DNA from: Chryseobacterium sp. Leaf201
GTDB lineage: Bacteria; Bacteroidota; Bacteroidia; Flavobacteriales; Weeksellaceae
Assembly (NCBI RefSeq): GCF_001421435.1
Contig: NZ_LMKA01000090.1
Location: 1 to 47,017 of the forward strand
DNA length: 47,017 nt
Direction: 5' to 3'
The stretch's first letter is position 1, and each line of letters opens with the position of its first letter. The translations under genes and the position numbers were made by a program. The notes below the pieces were generated by a model. It was not told the origin of the DNA. It was given only the letters and a program-made list of their open reading frames with translations, and made no database searches. Shown here one piece after another: positions 23,995 to 32,176 of this stretch.

Positions 23995-24810
23995 TTAAAG
24001 AGGTATTTCAGAAGTGTTTTGATTTTGTAAATGTTGATATGCATACAGAAATTCCCGATGTACTTCCTTTTCAGGTAATTTGAGTTCTTGGGCAATAACT
24101 GCAAATGAAGATTTCTGCTCAAACCTTCTTTTCAAAATATCGAGTTGTTGACTACTGAGTTTTTCTGACTGCTTTTTATTATCGAGAGCTTTTCCCTTTG
24201 GCTGCTCAGAAGAACTTCTATTAAGAATTTTCCGAAGGTCATTTATAGCTCTGCTCACCTCATTGCTGATATCTTTCACACTGCTTCCCATTGCTTCTGC
24301 GATTGGTTTGTGCTGAAAGCCATATTCCAAGCAAAGTTCAATCAGGTGTTTTCTTTTGGGATCCAGAACGGGTAAAACCTTTTTAACTTCATCGAAATTT
24401 TTCTGATCGGATTCCTGACTGAGAAGATACTCTTTATCTTTTAGCGGGTCATAACCTGCAAGATAATCCTGATAATTCTCAAAACTGTCAAGAGAAGCCA
24501 TTAAGCGGTTGAATTTATTTCTTGGAGCAGTAACATACGATATACAATCCCTTTTCATTACAAACCGTAAAAATCCTGTAATATGATCAGGCGTTTCAAT
24601 GGTGTCGCGGTGCAGCCACAATTTGAGGAAGGTATCCTGAACAATAGTGTCCACTACAAAATCATCTTTAAGCACCTGCCATCCAACCCAAAAAAGAAGT
24701 CTTTTGTAACGCAGATGAAGATGTTCCAAAGCGGTCGGATTGCTTTTTTTTAGCAGTTCATACAACTGAAGATTGGTCAACTTTCGGGGCAAAGAGTTTG
24801 TTCTTTTCAT
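23995..24810 (-). CDS. ECF-type RNA polymerase sigma factor linked to dCas12f
   Basis: 271 aa, longer than typical ECF sigma factors (about 180-200). Region 2 is at about 18-85 (LHLRYKRLLFWVGWQVL, then TIVQDTFLKLWLHRDT and HITGFLRFVMKRDCISYV). A linker follows. Region 4 is at about 145-200 (LDPKRKHLIELCLEYG, then HKPIAEAMGSSVKDISNEVS). An extra C-terminal part (about 205-271) contains another HTH-like helix pair (FAVIAQELKLPEKEVHREFL). The extension is a candidate docking surface for dCas12f. No anti-sigma factor gene is adjacent, consistent with recruitment by the RNA-guided partner instead of classical ECF control. First gene of the operon. Confidence 0.88.
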   Translation of the reverse strand: MKRTNSLPRKLTNLQLYELLKKSNPTALEHLHLRYKRLLFWVGWQVLKDDFVVDTIVQDTFLKLWLHRDTIETPDHITGFLRFVMKRDCISYVTAPRNKFNRLMASLDSFENYQDYLAGYDPLKDKEYLLSQESDQKNFDEVKKVLPVLDPKRKHLIELCLEYGFQHKPIAEAMGSSVKDISNEVSRAINDLRKILNRSSSEQPKGKALDNKKQSEKLSSQQLDILKRRFEQKSSFAVIAQELKLPEKEVHREFLYAYQHLQNQNTSEIPL

Positions 24811-24881
24811 AAACAGCGAATTTTAATTAAATTATTGCTGAAGGAATTGTTTAGATCTTTATATGAATTATCTGCAACATT

Positions 24882-24912
24882 CAAACATTATCTCACTACA
24901 TATTGCCAAAAA
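24882..24912 (-). promoter_or_regulatory. Possible promoter of the sigma-dCas12f operon
   Basis: On the minus strand TTTTTG (24912-24907), a 17-nt spacer and AATGTTTG (24889-24882, one mismatch to TAnnTTTG). It would give a leader of about 65-70 nt. The spacer is slightly short. Confidence 0.3.
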
Positions 24913-24934
24913 GAATGCGTGGAACTCAACTTAC

Positions 24935-25044
24935 CGACTGGTGGTACTGGCATACCGAGCAACGATAAGTGAGCCCTTGCCGAGGTCGTGGGCACATTTA
25001 CTTAATAACTCGTTGCTTTTTGAAAAGTGCCAGTTTTCCAGTCG
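24935..25044. ncRNA. 110-nt nested hairpin, structured RNA or DNA element
   Basis: Five stems nest perfectly: CGACTGG (24935-24941)/CCAGTCG (25038-25044); ACTGGCA (24946-24952)/TGCCAGT (25028-25034); AGCAACGA (24958-24965)/TCGTTGCT (25010-25017); AAGT (24967-24970)/ACTT (25000-25003); GCCC (24973-24976)/GGGC (24990-24993). That is 30 base pairs in a GC-rich island within AT-rich DNA, between the divergent sigma-dCas12f operon and an XRE gene. Read on the minus strand, about 20 unpaired nt and then TTCTTTTT follow, so an RNA from that strand could be an alternative guide RNA. Strand and function are not determined. Confidence 0.55.
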
Positions 25045-25131
25045 AGAATCTAAAGCAATAGCTTCTATATTTCTTTGACTATCACAAAATTACCTTTATA
25101 ACTAATTTGTTCAAATATAAGAAATTTCCAA

Positions 25132-25155
25132 TTTGTTACAAGAACTTGTAACAAA
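25132..25155 (+). promoter_or_regulatory. 24-bp palindromic operator before the XRE gene
   Basis: TTTGTTACAAG (25132-25142) and CTTGTAACAAA (25145-25155) form a perfect inverted repeat with a 2-nt centre, 43 bp before the XRE start codon. Probably the autoregulatory site of that repressor. Confidence 0.55.
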
Positions 25156-25197
25156 ATTTGCAAATAAAATTACGCCCTTTGTATAAAATGTTAGCAA

Positions 25198-25431
25198 ATG
25201 GATGTTTTAAAAGATGAAATACTAAAAAAATTTGGTGAACACGTTAAAGATTTAAGAATTAAATCAGGACTTACCCAAGACGAGGTTGTGCTAAATAGTA
25301 GTAAAATTACTAAAGGTACAGTAAGTGATATTGAAAATGGGAAAAGAAATTTTGCTTTTACTACTTTAATCGACTTAGCTAAAGGTTTAAATGTGTCTCC
25401 TAAAGATTTGCTGAACTTTAAAATTGACTAA
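25198..25431 (+). CDS. Small XRE-family HTH regulator (77 aa)
   Basis: Almost the whole protein is one Cro/C1-type helix-turn-helix: FGEHVKDLRIKSGLTQDEVV, then SSKITKGTVSDIENGKRNFA and the final helix TLIDLAKGLNVSPKDLL. It has no effector domain. A 24-bp palindrome lies just upstream. It is transcribed away from the sigma-dCas12f operon; the 110-nt hairpin lies between them, so it may influence both directions. Targets are unknown. Confidence 0.8.
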   Translation: MDVLKDEILKKFGEHVKDLRIKSGLTQDEVVLNSSKITKGTVSDIENGKRNFAFTTLIDLAKGLNVSPKDLLNFKID

Positions 25432-25535
25432 AAAATTCTGAATAGTTGTAATTTCTCTAAAGGAAATTTTTAATTTTGACGAAAAGAGGATAGAAAAATT
25501 ACTCTCGAACAATTTTTTAAACTATAAATGAATAA

Positions 25536-25562
25536 AATACCGATTATCATCGGTATTTTTTA
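25536..25562 (+). terminator. Terminator after the XRE gene
   Basis: AATACCGAT (25536-25544) / ATCGGTATT (25549-25557) with a TATC loop, followed by a T-run. Confidence 0.8.
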
Positions 25563-25585
25563 TTAGTGAAATTCTGGACTAAGTT

Positions 25586-25664
25586 CTTTCTTTATTTAGA
25601 TTATCATGGTTTCATCACCGCATCACGCATTTGAAAAAGAAGAGTTAATCTAAAGTAAAGAAAG
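25586..25664. repeat. Interrupted inverted repeat of about 18 bp
   Basis: CTTTCTTTATTTAGATTA (25586-25603) is complementary, with one gap, to TAATCTAAAGTAAAGAAAG (25646-25664). The 42-nt interior has no ORF. Could be a small RNA or the ends of a tiny mobile element remnant; no target duplication is seen. Confidence 0.4.
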
Positions 25665-25697
25665 GAGGGATTGTTAATGATTGCTGTAAATTATAGC

Positions 25698-25735
25698 AAC
25701 AAAATCCATCTCAAAAAGATGGATTTTGTTTTAAC
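25698..25735. terminator. Strong hairpin between the XRE gene and the copper operon
   Basis: Perfect 14-bp stem AACAAAATCCATCT (25698-25711) / AGATGGATTTTGTT (25717-25730) plus T residues on the plus strand. It separates convergent transcription units. A 20-codon frame with a good AGGAGG site (25663) runs into it and was not called. Confidence 0.65.
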
Positions 25736-25793
25736 GTAAAATAAAGGTGTGCTAATATCTTTACATTACAGCATAACTCGCCGTAATTAGTAA

Positions 25794-28343
25794 TTAATAA
25801 TTAATCGAAATACCAAATCCCCATCCCATATCACTGTCATAATGTGTACGAATGCCCACATTTTTATTAATAATATATTTTAGTTCTGTCATATATTCCA
25901 TATCGGTGTTGACCATAAAACCTGCTCTCAATCTTTTTGTAATGGGGATGTCTTCACGCATTAAGGAAAGACGTACAATACCATCGTGATAGACTTCCGC
26001 CTGAAAGTTTACTAGCATTGGCAAAGTGTACATCAAACCTAAACTTATGGCTCTACGTGTATCTTTTTCATTTTTCTGTCCAAATAAATTGGTTTCGTGT
26101 TCATCCATACCCATTTTACGATACCTCCAGTCAAAACCGATGAATGGCATAAACCATTGCATTTTACCAATATATCGTCCTAAATGAGTTTCTACTTCAT
26201 AACCATGCATATCATTATAACCTAAACGCCATTCTGTACCTAAGCTCCATCTTGCATTCTGAAACATTGCATCACCATCATTTCCATTGGTAGCAAAATC
26301 GTTCTGAGCCATAAAGTGTGGCATATTGCTTTCTCTTTGCAACATATTATATGCTTGCCTTTTATCAGGCAAATTTGGATTTTGATAATCGTCAACTGCA
26401 AATACCCTATTCATTCCTGACATCATGTGATAAAGGATATGACAGTGGAAAAACCAATCTCCTTCTTCGTTTGCTAAAAACTCAATAGTGTCAGTTTCCA
26501 TCGGCATTATATCTAAAACATTTTTAAGGGGAGATTTTTCACCTTTGCCATTAATAACTCTAAAATCGAAGCCGTGTAGGTGCATTGGATGTCTCATCAT
26601 TGAGTTATTGTACATTGTGATGCGTAAAATTTCTCCTTTCTTAACAGGGATTTTATCAACTTCTGATAGGATTTTGTTATCCATACTCCACACATAGCGG
26701 TTCATATTTCCTGTAAGCGTAAATTTTAATTCTTTTACAGGTGCATCTTTAGGAAGTGAAGTACTATTCGGTGATTGTAACATTGCATAGTTAAGGGTTT
26801 TGATTTCTCCCAAAGCATTTGCATTATAACGGTTGGGATCATTTTCCATATTCATATTCATATTCATATTGTGTTGGCTATGGTCTTCTTTCTGCTTACT
26901 ATCTCCTGTGATTTCAGGATACATTACTACGTTCATATCCATTTGGTTCAAGCTCATTTTCATTCCCATATCATCCAGATCTCCGTTCATCTTCATCATA
27001 TCATTCATCATCTTCATCCCCTCAAAATATTTCAATCTAGGGAGCGGGGAAATTAACTGCTTTATGCCGTTGCCTACAAAATAACTTGCGGATTGTGTCC
27101 GGTCTTCGGTTGTAGCTAAAAATTCATAAGCAACACCATCTTCAGGAATTGTGACAACAATATCGTAAGTTTCGGAAACTGCAATGATTAATCTATCGAC
27201 CTCTACTGGTTCTACATCATTACCATCATTGGCTACTACAGTAATTTTACCACCCGCATAACGCAACCAAAAGTAAGAAGATGCCCCACCATTTGATATT
27301 CGCAACCGCACTTTATCGCCTGCTTTCAGTGTTTTTCCATCAACTGTTTTTAAGTCGGTAGCATTATTTCCGTTGATTAATATTTTATCGTAATACACAT
27401 CGCTAACATCCATTGCCAGCATACGTTTCCATTCGTTGGTTACTTTTGTTTTGAAATGACCTTCTTTGATAGCTTCTGCGTAAGATTGTGTAGCATTTTT
27501 TTTGATAGCCGCCCAATCATTGGCGTTGTGCAACATCCTGTTAATGTTATCAGGATTAAGGTTTGTCCACTCACTTAAAATGATGGGTTCGGTTGGCAAA
27601 TCATCAATTCCTTCTCTAAAATTTTTATCATCCTCACGCTTTTTCATTACAAAACTGCCATACATACCGATCTGCTCCTGCAAACCCGAATGTGAGTGGT
27701 ACCAATGCGTGCCATGTTGGATAATCGGAAAACGATAGGTATAAGTGTCGCCCGCCTTAATTGGCTTTTGTGTAAGCCAAGGCACACCATCCTCTTTATT
27801 GGGCAAGAACACACCATGCCAATGCAGTGATGTACTTTCTTTTAATTGGTTATGTACGACAATTTCGGCTGTATCGCCTTCAGTAAATGTCAACGTGGGC
27901 ATAGGTATTTGACCATTTACGGCAATGGCTCTCTTTTCTTTACCTGCATAGTTTACTAGTGTATCTGTTACATATAATTCGTATCGAACTGTTTTTGGAG
28001 GTTTTGTGTTTACAATTCTTTTTACGGTTTGAGGCTTTTCTTTTGGCATAGACATATTGTTCATTTTGTCCACCTTTTTCGGCTGCTCTTTTGGAGGTAT
28101 CTGCATTTCATCATTTTTTTTGTTTGATGACTGCTTTACCGTTTTAGCCTTTTCTTTTATCAATTTCATACCACACTTTGGGCAGTTGCCTGGTTTTGTG
28201 GCGTGGATTTCGGGATGCATCGAGCAAGTATAAGTTGCCTGTTGAACCTGTTCTTTTTTACTCATATCCATACCTTTCATATCCTGTGCTTGTGCAAAGG
28301 TGTACGTTGCAACGATGAATATTATTAATGTTATCTTTTTCAT
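25794..28343 (-). CDS. Multicopper oxidase with N-terminal metal-binding domain and C-terminal CopB-like barrel
   Basis: 849 aa. Signal peptide (ITLIIFIVATYTFAQAQ), heavy-metal-binding domain at about 37-62 (YTCSMHPEIHATKPGNCPKC), then a PcoA/CopA-type multicopper oxidase. Copper ligands are visible as LHWHGVFLP, HWYHSHSG, HPMHLHGFDF and FHCHILYHMMSGM. A Met-rich insertion lies at about 440-500 (NMNMNMENDPN and similar). After the oxidase, residues about 665-849 form a PcoB/CopB-like outer-membrane beta-barrel ending in an aromatic residue (GWGFGISINY). The fusion joins Cu(I) oxidation with an outer-membrane anchor or pore. Last gene of the copper operon, 3 nt after the CopB-type ATPase gene. 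Confidence 0.9.
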   Translation of the reverse strand: MKKITLIIFIVATYTFAQAQDMKGMDMSKKEQVQQATYTCSMHPEIHATKPGNCPKCGMKLIKEKAKTVKQSSNKKNDEMQIPPKEQPKKVDKMNNMSMPKEKPQTVKRIVNTKPPKTVRYELYVTDTLVNYAGKEKRAIAVNGQIPMPTLTFTEGDTAEIVVHNQLKESTSLHWHGVFLPNKEDGVPWLTQKPIKAGDTYTYRFPIIQHGTHWYHSHSGLQEQIGMYGSFVMKKREDDKNFREGIDDLPTEPIILSEWTNLNPDNINRMLHNANDWAAIKKNATQSYAEAIKEGHFKTKVTNEWKRMLAMDVSDVYYDKILINGNNATDLKTVDGKTLKAGDKVRLRISNGGASSYFWLRYAGGKITVVANDGNDVEPVEVDRLIIAVSETYDIVVTIPEDGVAYEFLATTEDRTQSASYFVGNGIKQLISPLPRLKYFEGMKMMNDMMKMNGDLDDMGMKMSLNQMDMNVVMYPEITGDSKQKEDHSQHNMNMNMNMENDPNRYNANALGEIKTLNYAMLQSPNSTSLPKDAPVKELKFTLTGNMNRYVWSMDNKILSEVDKIPVKKGEILRITMYNNSMMRHPMHLHGFDFRVINGKGEKSPLKNVLDIMPMETDTIEFLANEEGDWFFHCHILYHMMSGMNRVFAVDDYQNPNLPDKRQAYNMLQRESNMPHFMAQNDFATNGNDGDAMFQNARWSLGTEWRLGYNDMHGYEVETHLGRYIGKMQWFMPFIGFDWRYRKMGMDEHETNLFGQKNEKDTRRAISLGLMYTLPMLVNFQAEVYHDGIVRLSLMREDIPITKRLRAGFMVNTDMEYMTELKYIINKNVGIRTHYDSDMGWGFGISINY

Positions 28344-28346
28344 TTT

Positions 28347-30386
28347 TTATTTTTTTACTTTTAAAAAACTTGCATTGATTGCAACTACAACTGTGCTAAC
28401 CGTCATTAAAACCGCACCTGCGGCTGGGCTTAACAATATGCCTTGCTTGTACAAAACACCTGCTGCCAAAGGCAATGAGATTACATTGTAACCCGTAGCC
28501 CAAATTAAATTCTGTATCATTTTACGATAGGTGGCTTTGCCAAATAAAATAAGATTTACAACATCCTTAGGGTTACTGTTTACTAAAACAATACCTGCGG
28601 TTTCGGCTGCAATATCACTACCGCTTCCAACTGCAATACCAACATCTGCAATTGCCAATGCTGGTGCATCGTTTACGCCATCACCTGTCATAGCTACGAA
28701 TTCGCCATTGCTTTGCAGGTCTTTTATCTTTTCTAATTTTTGATGTGGTAATACTTCGGCAATAAAACTATCCATGCCCAACGTATCGCTTACACTTTTT
28801 GCTACCTTGTTATTATCACCGGTAAGTAAAATAGATTTGATATTATTTTCTTTCAAGGTCTTTATTGCTTCGGCAGCTTCAGGTCGAATTTCATCTGACA
28901 AAGCAATATAACCTGCCAACTCATTATTTACGATTACAAACACAACCGTTTCTGTGTCTTTGGCATTAAAGCCTTCGGGAATTGCTAAATTATTTTCTTT
29001 TAAATATCCCGGACTGACTATCAATATTTTTTCGCCTTCAACCATTGCTTCAACTCCTTTGCCTGTTATGGCATTAAAGTTTTCCGTTTCAGGAATGGTG
29101 ATCGATAGGGCTTTTGCTTTTTGCAAAATGCCTGTTGCAATAGGATGTTCTGATTTTTGTTCTAATGCAGACGCAAGACGAATGATTTCATTTTCATTGA
29201 ACTCTTTTTGCAGCGATACAATTTTTGACACTTCAAATCTTCCAACAGTTAATGTTCCTGTCTTGTCAAAAACGATAGTGGTTATTTTTCTTGAATTTTC
29301 AAACACTGTACGATTTTTAATAAGTAAACCATTCTTAGCTGATAATGCTGTTGATTTTGCAACAACCAATGGTACTGCCAAACCCAAAGCATGAGGGCAG
29401 CAAATAACAATTACGGTTACCATTCTTTCCATTGCAAAGGCCAATGATTGGCCTGTGAGATACCAATATAAAAATGTGGCCACGCCTGTAACCAATGCAA
29501 TGATGGTTAACCACCTTGCCGCTTTGTCTGCCAGTAGCTGCGTTTGTGATTTAGATTTTTGTGCATCATCAACCAACTTTATAACCTGCGATAAATAAGA
29601 GTCTTTTGCAGCATGAGAAACGGTAACCTTTATTGAGCCATTACCGTTGATCGCACCTGCAATTACTTTATCGCCTTTTACTTTTTGTACAGGTTTGCTC
29701 TCGCCTGTAAGCATACTTTCATTCAGATAACTTTCGCCTTCTAATATTATTCCATCTGCTGCTACTTTTTCACCCGGCTTTACTAAAATAATATCATTCT
29801 TTTTTAATGTGTCGGTCTTCACATCATGCACCATGTTTGGCATTACCATGTGTGCATCGGCTGGCATTAACTGCACCAATAATTCTAATTCTTTTGAAGC
29901 TCCTGCAACGGATTTCATTTCTATCCAATGCCCCAAAAGCATTATGAGTATTAGGGTTGCCAATTCCCAAAAGAAATCCATACCCTGTAACCCAAACACA
30001 ATTGCAACGCTGTAGATGTAAGCAACTGTTATGGCGAAGCCGATTAAAAACATCATGCCGGGGTTCTTTGCTTTTACTTCGTCAACCAATCCTTTTAAAA
30101 ATGGAAAGCCGCCATAAAAAAACACAACGGTTGACAATGCAAAGAGTATGTATTGCGAACCTGCAAACTGCCAATCAACTTTCATAAAATGTTGTATCAT
30201 GGTTGATAGCAACATGATTGGAATGGTTAGGATGAGCACAACATAAAACCTTTTTTTAAAATCGGCAATCATCATGGCATGGTGGTTATGTCCTGCCATG
30301 CCCATTGATGGGTTTGCTCCATGCTGCATATTGCTCATGTCATGCCCTGTATGGATTTCTTTATTTTCTGTATGTTGATGTTCCAT
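28347..30386 (-). CDS. copB: Copper-translocating P1B-type ATPase, CopB type
   Basis: 679 aa. His/Met-rich N-terminus (HTGHDMSNMQHGANPSMGMA, then GHNHHAMM) instead of an HMA domain. The ion-binding motif is CPH (VICCPHALGLAVPL), which defines the P1B-3/CopB group. DKTGTLTVG, TGESKPV, EHPIA and GDGVNDAPALA are all present. The last membrane helices contain YN (ATGYNVIS) and M-x-x-ST (VLMTVSTVV). It should export copper or silver to the periplasm, where the oxidase encoded next acts on it. Not truncated. Confidence 0.93.
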   Translation of the reverse strand: MEHQHTENKEIHTGHDMSNMQHGANPSMGMAGHNHHAMMIADFKKRFYVVLILTIPIMLLSTMIQHFMKVDWQFAGSQYILFALSTVVFFYGGFPFLKGLVDEVKAKNPGMMFLIGFAITVAYIYSVAIVFGLQGMDFFWELATLILIMLLGHWIEMKSVAGASKELELLVQLMPADAHMVMPNMVHDVKTDTLKKNDIILVKPGEKVAADGIILEGESYLNESMLTGESKPVQKVKGDKVIAGAINGNGSIKVTVSHAAKDSYLSQVIKLVDDAQKSKSQTQLLADKAARWLTIIALVTGVATFLYWYLTGQSLAFAMERMVTVIVICCPHALGLAVPLVVAKSTALSAKNGLLIKNRTVFENSRKITTIVFDKTGTLTVGRFEVSKIVSLQKEFNENEIIRLASALEQKSEHPIATGILQKAKALSITIPETENFNAITGKGVEAMVEGEKILIVSPGYLKENNLAIPEGFNAKDTETVVFVIVNNELAGYIALSDEIRPEAAEAIKTLKENNIKSILLTGDNNKVAKSVSDTLGMDSFIAEVLPHQKLEKIKDLQSNGEFVAMTGDGVNDAPALAIADVGIAVGSGSDIAAETAGIVLVNSNPKDVVNLILFGKATYRKMIQNLIWATGYNVISLPLAAGVLYKQGILLSPAAGAVLMTVSTVVVAINASFLKVKK

Positions 30387-30471
30387 ATAAATAATTTTAT
30401 TTGCAACAATCCTTTTTGCGAATATAGATTGTTTTAAGAATGGTGATTAATATTTTTTTTGTCCACTGCTT

Positions 30472-30942
30472 TTAATTTTCTATTGAAAGGCTGTCTGCTT
30501 TTTTGTTCATCCAATCCATTATCAAACTTTTTTGCTCTTTTGAGAGCTTTGCGTAGCTGTGCATTATTTTATATGAAGCTAAAGGCATTTCATCGTCTTT
30601 AATTTGGTTTGCTATTCCTTTCAATTTACTTATTTGCCTTCGACTACTAATACTGCCAAACTCACTAAAGTTTAATTTTTCTTTGCCATTATCAATATGC
30701 CTTTTCATCATCCACGCCATAGGCTGTATGTTGGAATACCACGTATTTTTGGTATTATTGCTATGACAATCGTAACAGGCATTTTGTAAAATGTTTTGCA
30801 CATTTTCCGGAACGGTATAAACTTTTGCAAAATCGGTTTTGTCAACCTGCCCCTTATTTACATTGAGGGCAGGCTGATATAATTGTATAGCAATAAAAAA
30901 AAACAGTACTATTGCCAAAATTATCTTTATTACTTTTTTCAT
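30472..30942 (-). CDS. Haem-binding (cytochrome c-like) exported protein
   Basis: 156 aa. N-terminal membrane/signal helix (IIKIILAIVLFFFIAIQLY), then a single c-type haem site ACYDCHSNNTKNTWYSNIQP (CxxCH) with the following PMAWMMKRHID, the signature of the Bacteroidota haem-binding domain family (Haem_bd). A distal Met ligand may be in DDEMPLASYK. It may pass electrons from or to the copper oxidase or act as redox partner in the periplasm; this is inferred from the operon. Confidence 0.82.
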   Translation of the reverse strand: MKKVIKIILAIVLFFFIAIQLYQPALNVNKGQVDKTDFAKVYTVPENVQNILQNACYDCHSNNTKNTWYSNIQPMAWMMKRHIDNGKEKLNFSEFGSISSRRQISKLKGIANQIKDDEMPLASYKIMHSYAKLSKEQKSLIMDWMNKKADSLSIEN

Positions 30943-30943
30943 T

Positions 30944-31603
30944 TTATAAATCCTTTTTCACAGAACCGCAGGTAAGCATTTGGCTACCGTAATAAGGATT
31001 TTTAATTGCCTTAGCTTCGCTAATCCAAATAGCACCTTTGCCGTCATTGTACATTGGGCAGAAGTCCTGATACAGCTTTTGTGTAGTTCCAAACAAGGTA
31101 ATAAGGTCGGAAACATCTTTACTTAAGGATGCGAAATGTTCTCTTTGGTGGTCTACCTTTCCTGCGTTGTCGCCAATATGTTCTGCATTTTCCTTGGCAT
31201 CTTCAGCTATTTCCATATATTCTTTATGTTTATTTGCTGGGATAGCGTTCATATCCACATTTTTTAAGGTAGTAAACAATTGCTTTCCTGCATTAGCAGC
31301 TGTTTTGTCATTATCTGCAACAAGTGCATTTTTTAAAGCCAAATAATCCTTAATTATAGGTGCGATAGTAAACTTTTGAGTTTGCTTCACATCGGATTTT
31401 TCTGCCTCTTGAGAAGACGTATCCGTTGAAGTAACAGTTGCTACCGTATCATTGTGTATAGGTGATTGTAACTCCGGAGTTGCAGCAATTGTTGTGCTAT
31501 CATTAGCTTGCTGGTCGCTATTTTTATTTGAAGATTGATTGCAGGAAATTGTTACCGTTGCAATTGTTACTAATGTAATGATTGAGAAAATTATATTTTT
31601 CAT
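30944..31603 (-). CDS. DUF3347 copper-associated lipoprotein
   Basis: 219 aa. Lipobox TISCNQSS at about residue 18-22 shows a lipoprotein. A Ser/Thr/Asp/Gln-rich linker (about 23-75), then DUF3347: IIKDYLALKNALVADNDKTA, and the C-terminal motif FCPMYNDGKGAIWISEAKAI with NPYYGSQMLTCGSV. The Cys, Met and His-like ligands in this tail are shared with the HMA-DUF3347 protein of the same operon (QHCPMYNNGKGANWLS), so the two are paralogues. Likely periplasmic copper binding. It starts 1 nt before the haem protein's region on the operon. Confidence 0.85.
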   Translation of the reverse strand: MKNIIFSIITLVTIATVTISCNQSSNKNSDQQANDSTTIAATPELQSPIHNDTVATVTSTDTSSQEAEKSDVKQTQKFTIAPIIKDYLALKNALVADNDKTAANAGKQLFTTLKNVDMNAIPANKHKEYMEIAEDAKENAEHIGDNAGKVDHQREHFASLSKDVSDLITLFGTTQKLYQDFCPMYNDGKGAIWISEAKAIKNPYYGSQMLTCGSVKKDL

Positions 31604-31642
31604 TTTATTTACTTTTGATATTATTGAAGAACTTTATCTTAT

Positions 31643-32164
31643 TTATTTGTTTTCAAATTCATTTAGCTTATGCTTCATAAATTCGATTTCTTGTGCCTGT
31701 GTTTCCAGTATGTTTTTTTGTAACTGTATCAATTCGGGGTCGGTAAGTTTAGCTTTTTCAGACATCAATACTGCTGCTGCGTGATGCGGTATCATACCTT
31801 TTACAAACTCCTTATCGCCCACAAATAATTGCTCCCGAATACCAAACCAAGAAAAGATGCCAATCGCAAAGGAAACCGTTATGATTGCCCAGTTGATTTT
31901 TTTGTTTTCATACATTCCTTTCATTATCAATAGTTCTATGATCAACATTGCAGAAATCATCAGCAATGTCATATATAAATTATTGATGTTCAGGATAAGG
32001 TTCTGTAAGCCGTCAATCATAGCATACATAATGAAGTACATAGCTATGAACATAGCAACAGCCATTACAGTAAAGCGTTTGTACATTGCTAAAGAATGAT
32101 TAGTATTATGCTTTTCATTCTTATGATTGTGTTGTATTTCGTGTTGGTTTTCCATACTTTCCAT
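31643..32164 (-). CDS. DUF305 membrane protein
   Basis: 173 aa. His-rich N-terminus (HEIQHNHKNEKHNTNHS), three membrane helices (about 30-55, 62-82, 90-110) and a periplasmic DUF305 tail with the typical MIPHHAAAVLMSEKAK and QAQEIEFMKHKL. The two His in PHH and the Met/Glu helices are suited to bind copper. DUF305 proteins are common in copper-resistance loci; exact function unknown. Confidence 0.85.
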   Translation of the reverse strand: MESMENQHEIQHNHKNEKHNTNHSLAMYKRFTVMAVAMFIAMYFIMYAMIDGLQNLILNINNLYMTLLMISAMLIIELLIMKGMYENKKINWAIITVSFAIGIFSWFGIREQLFVGDKEFVKGMIPHHAAAVLMSEKAKLTDPELIQLQKNILETQAQEIEFMKHKLNEFENK

Positions 32165-32176
32165 AACAATTGCGTT

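Noticed and set aside
22899..24122. Reading the Cas12f-like gene as an active TnpB of an IS200/IS605 transposon
   Set aside because: No TnpA gene and no transposon ends are found; the catalytic Asp and Glu are replaced and RuvC-III is missing; it is in an operon with a sigma factor.
24863..25078. Plus-strand 71-codon open frame
   Set aside because: It runs through the 110-nt nested hairpin, its translation resembles no protein, and the sequence is better explained as a structured element.
22799..25200. CRISPR array near the Cas12f-like gene
   Set aside because: No repeated units of 20-40 bp with regular spacers are present; the candidate guide is a single copy.
25679..25741. 20-codon frame after an AGGAGG sequence
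   Set aside because: It is entirely overlapped by a 14-bp terminator stem; the frame probably exists by chance.
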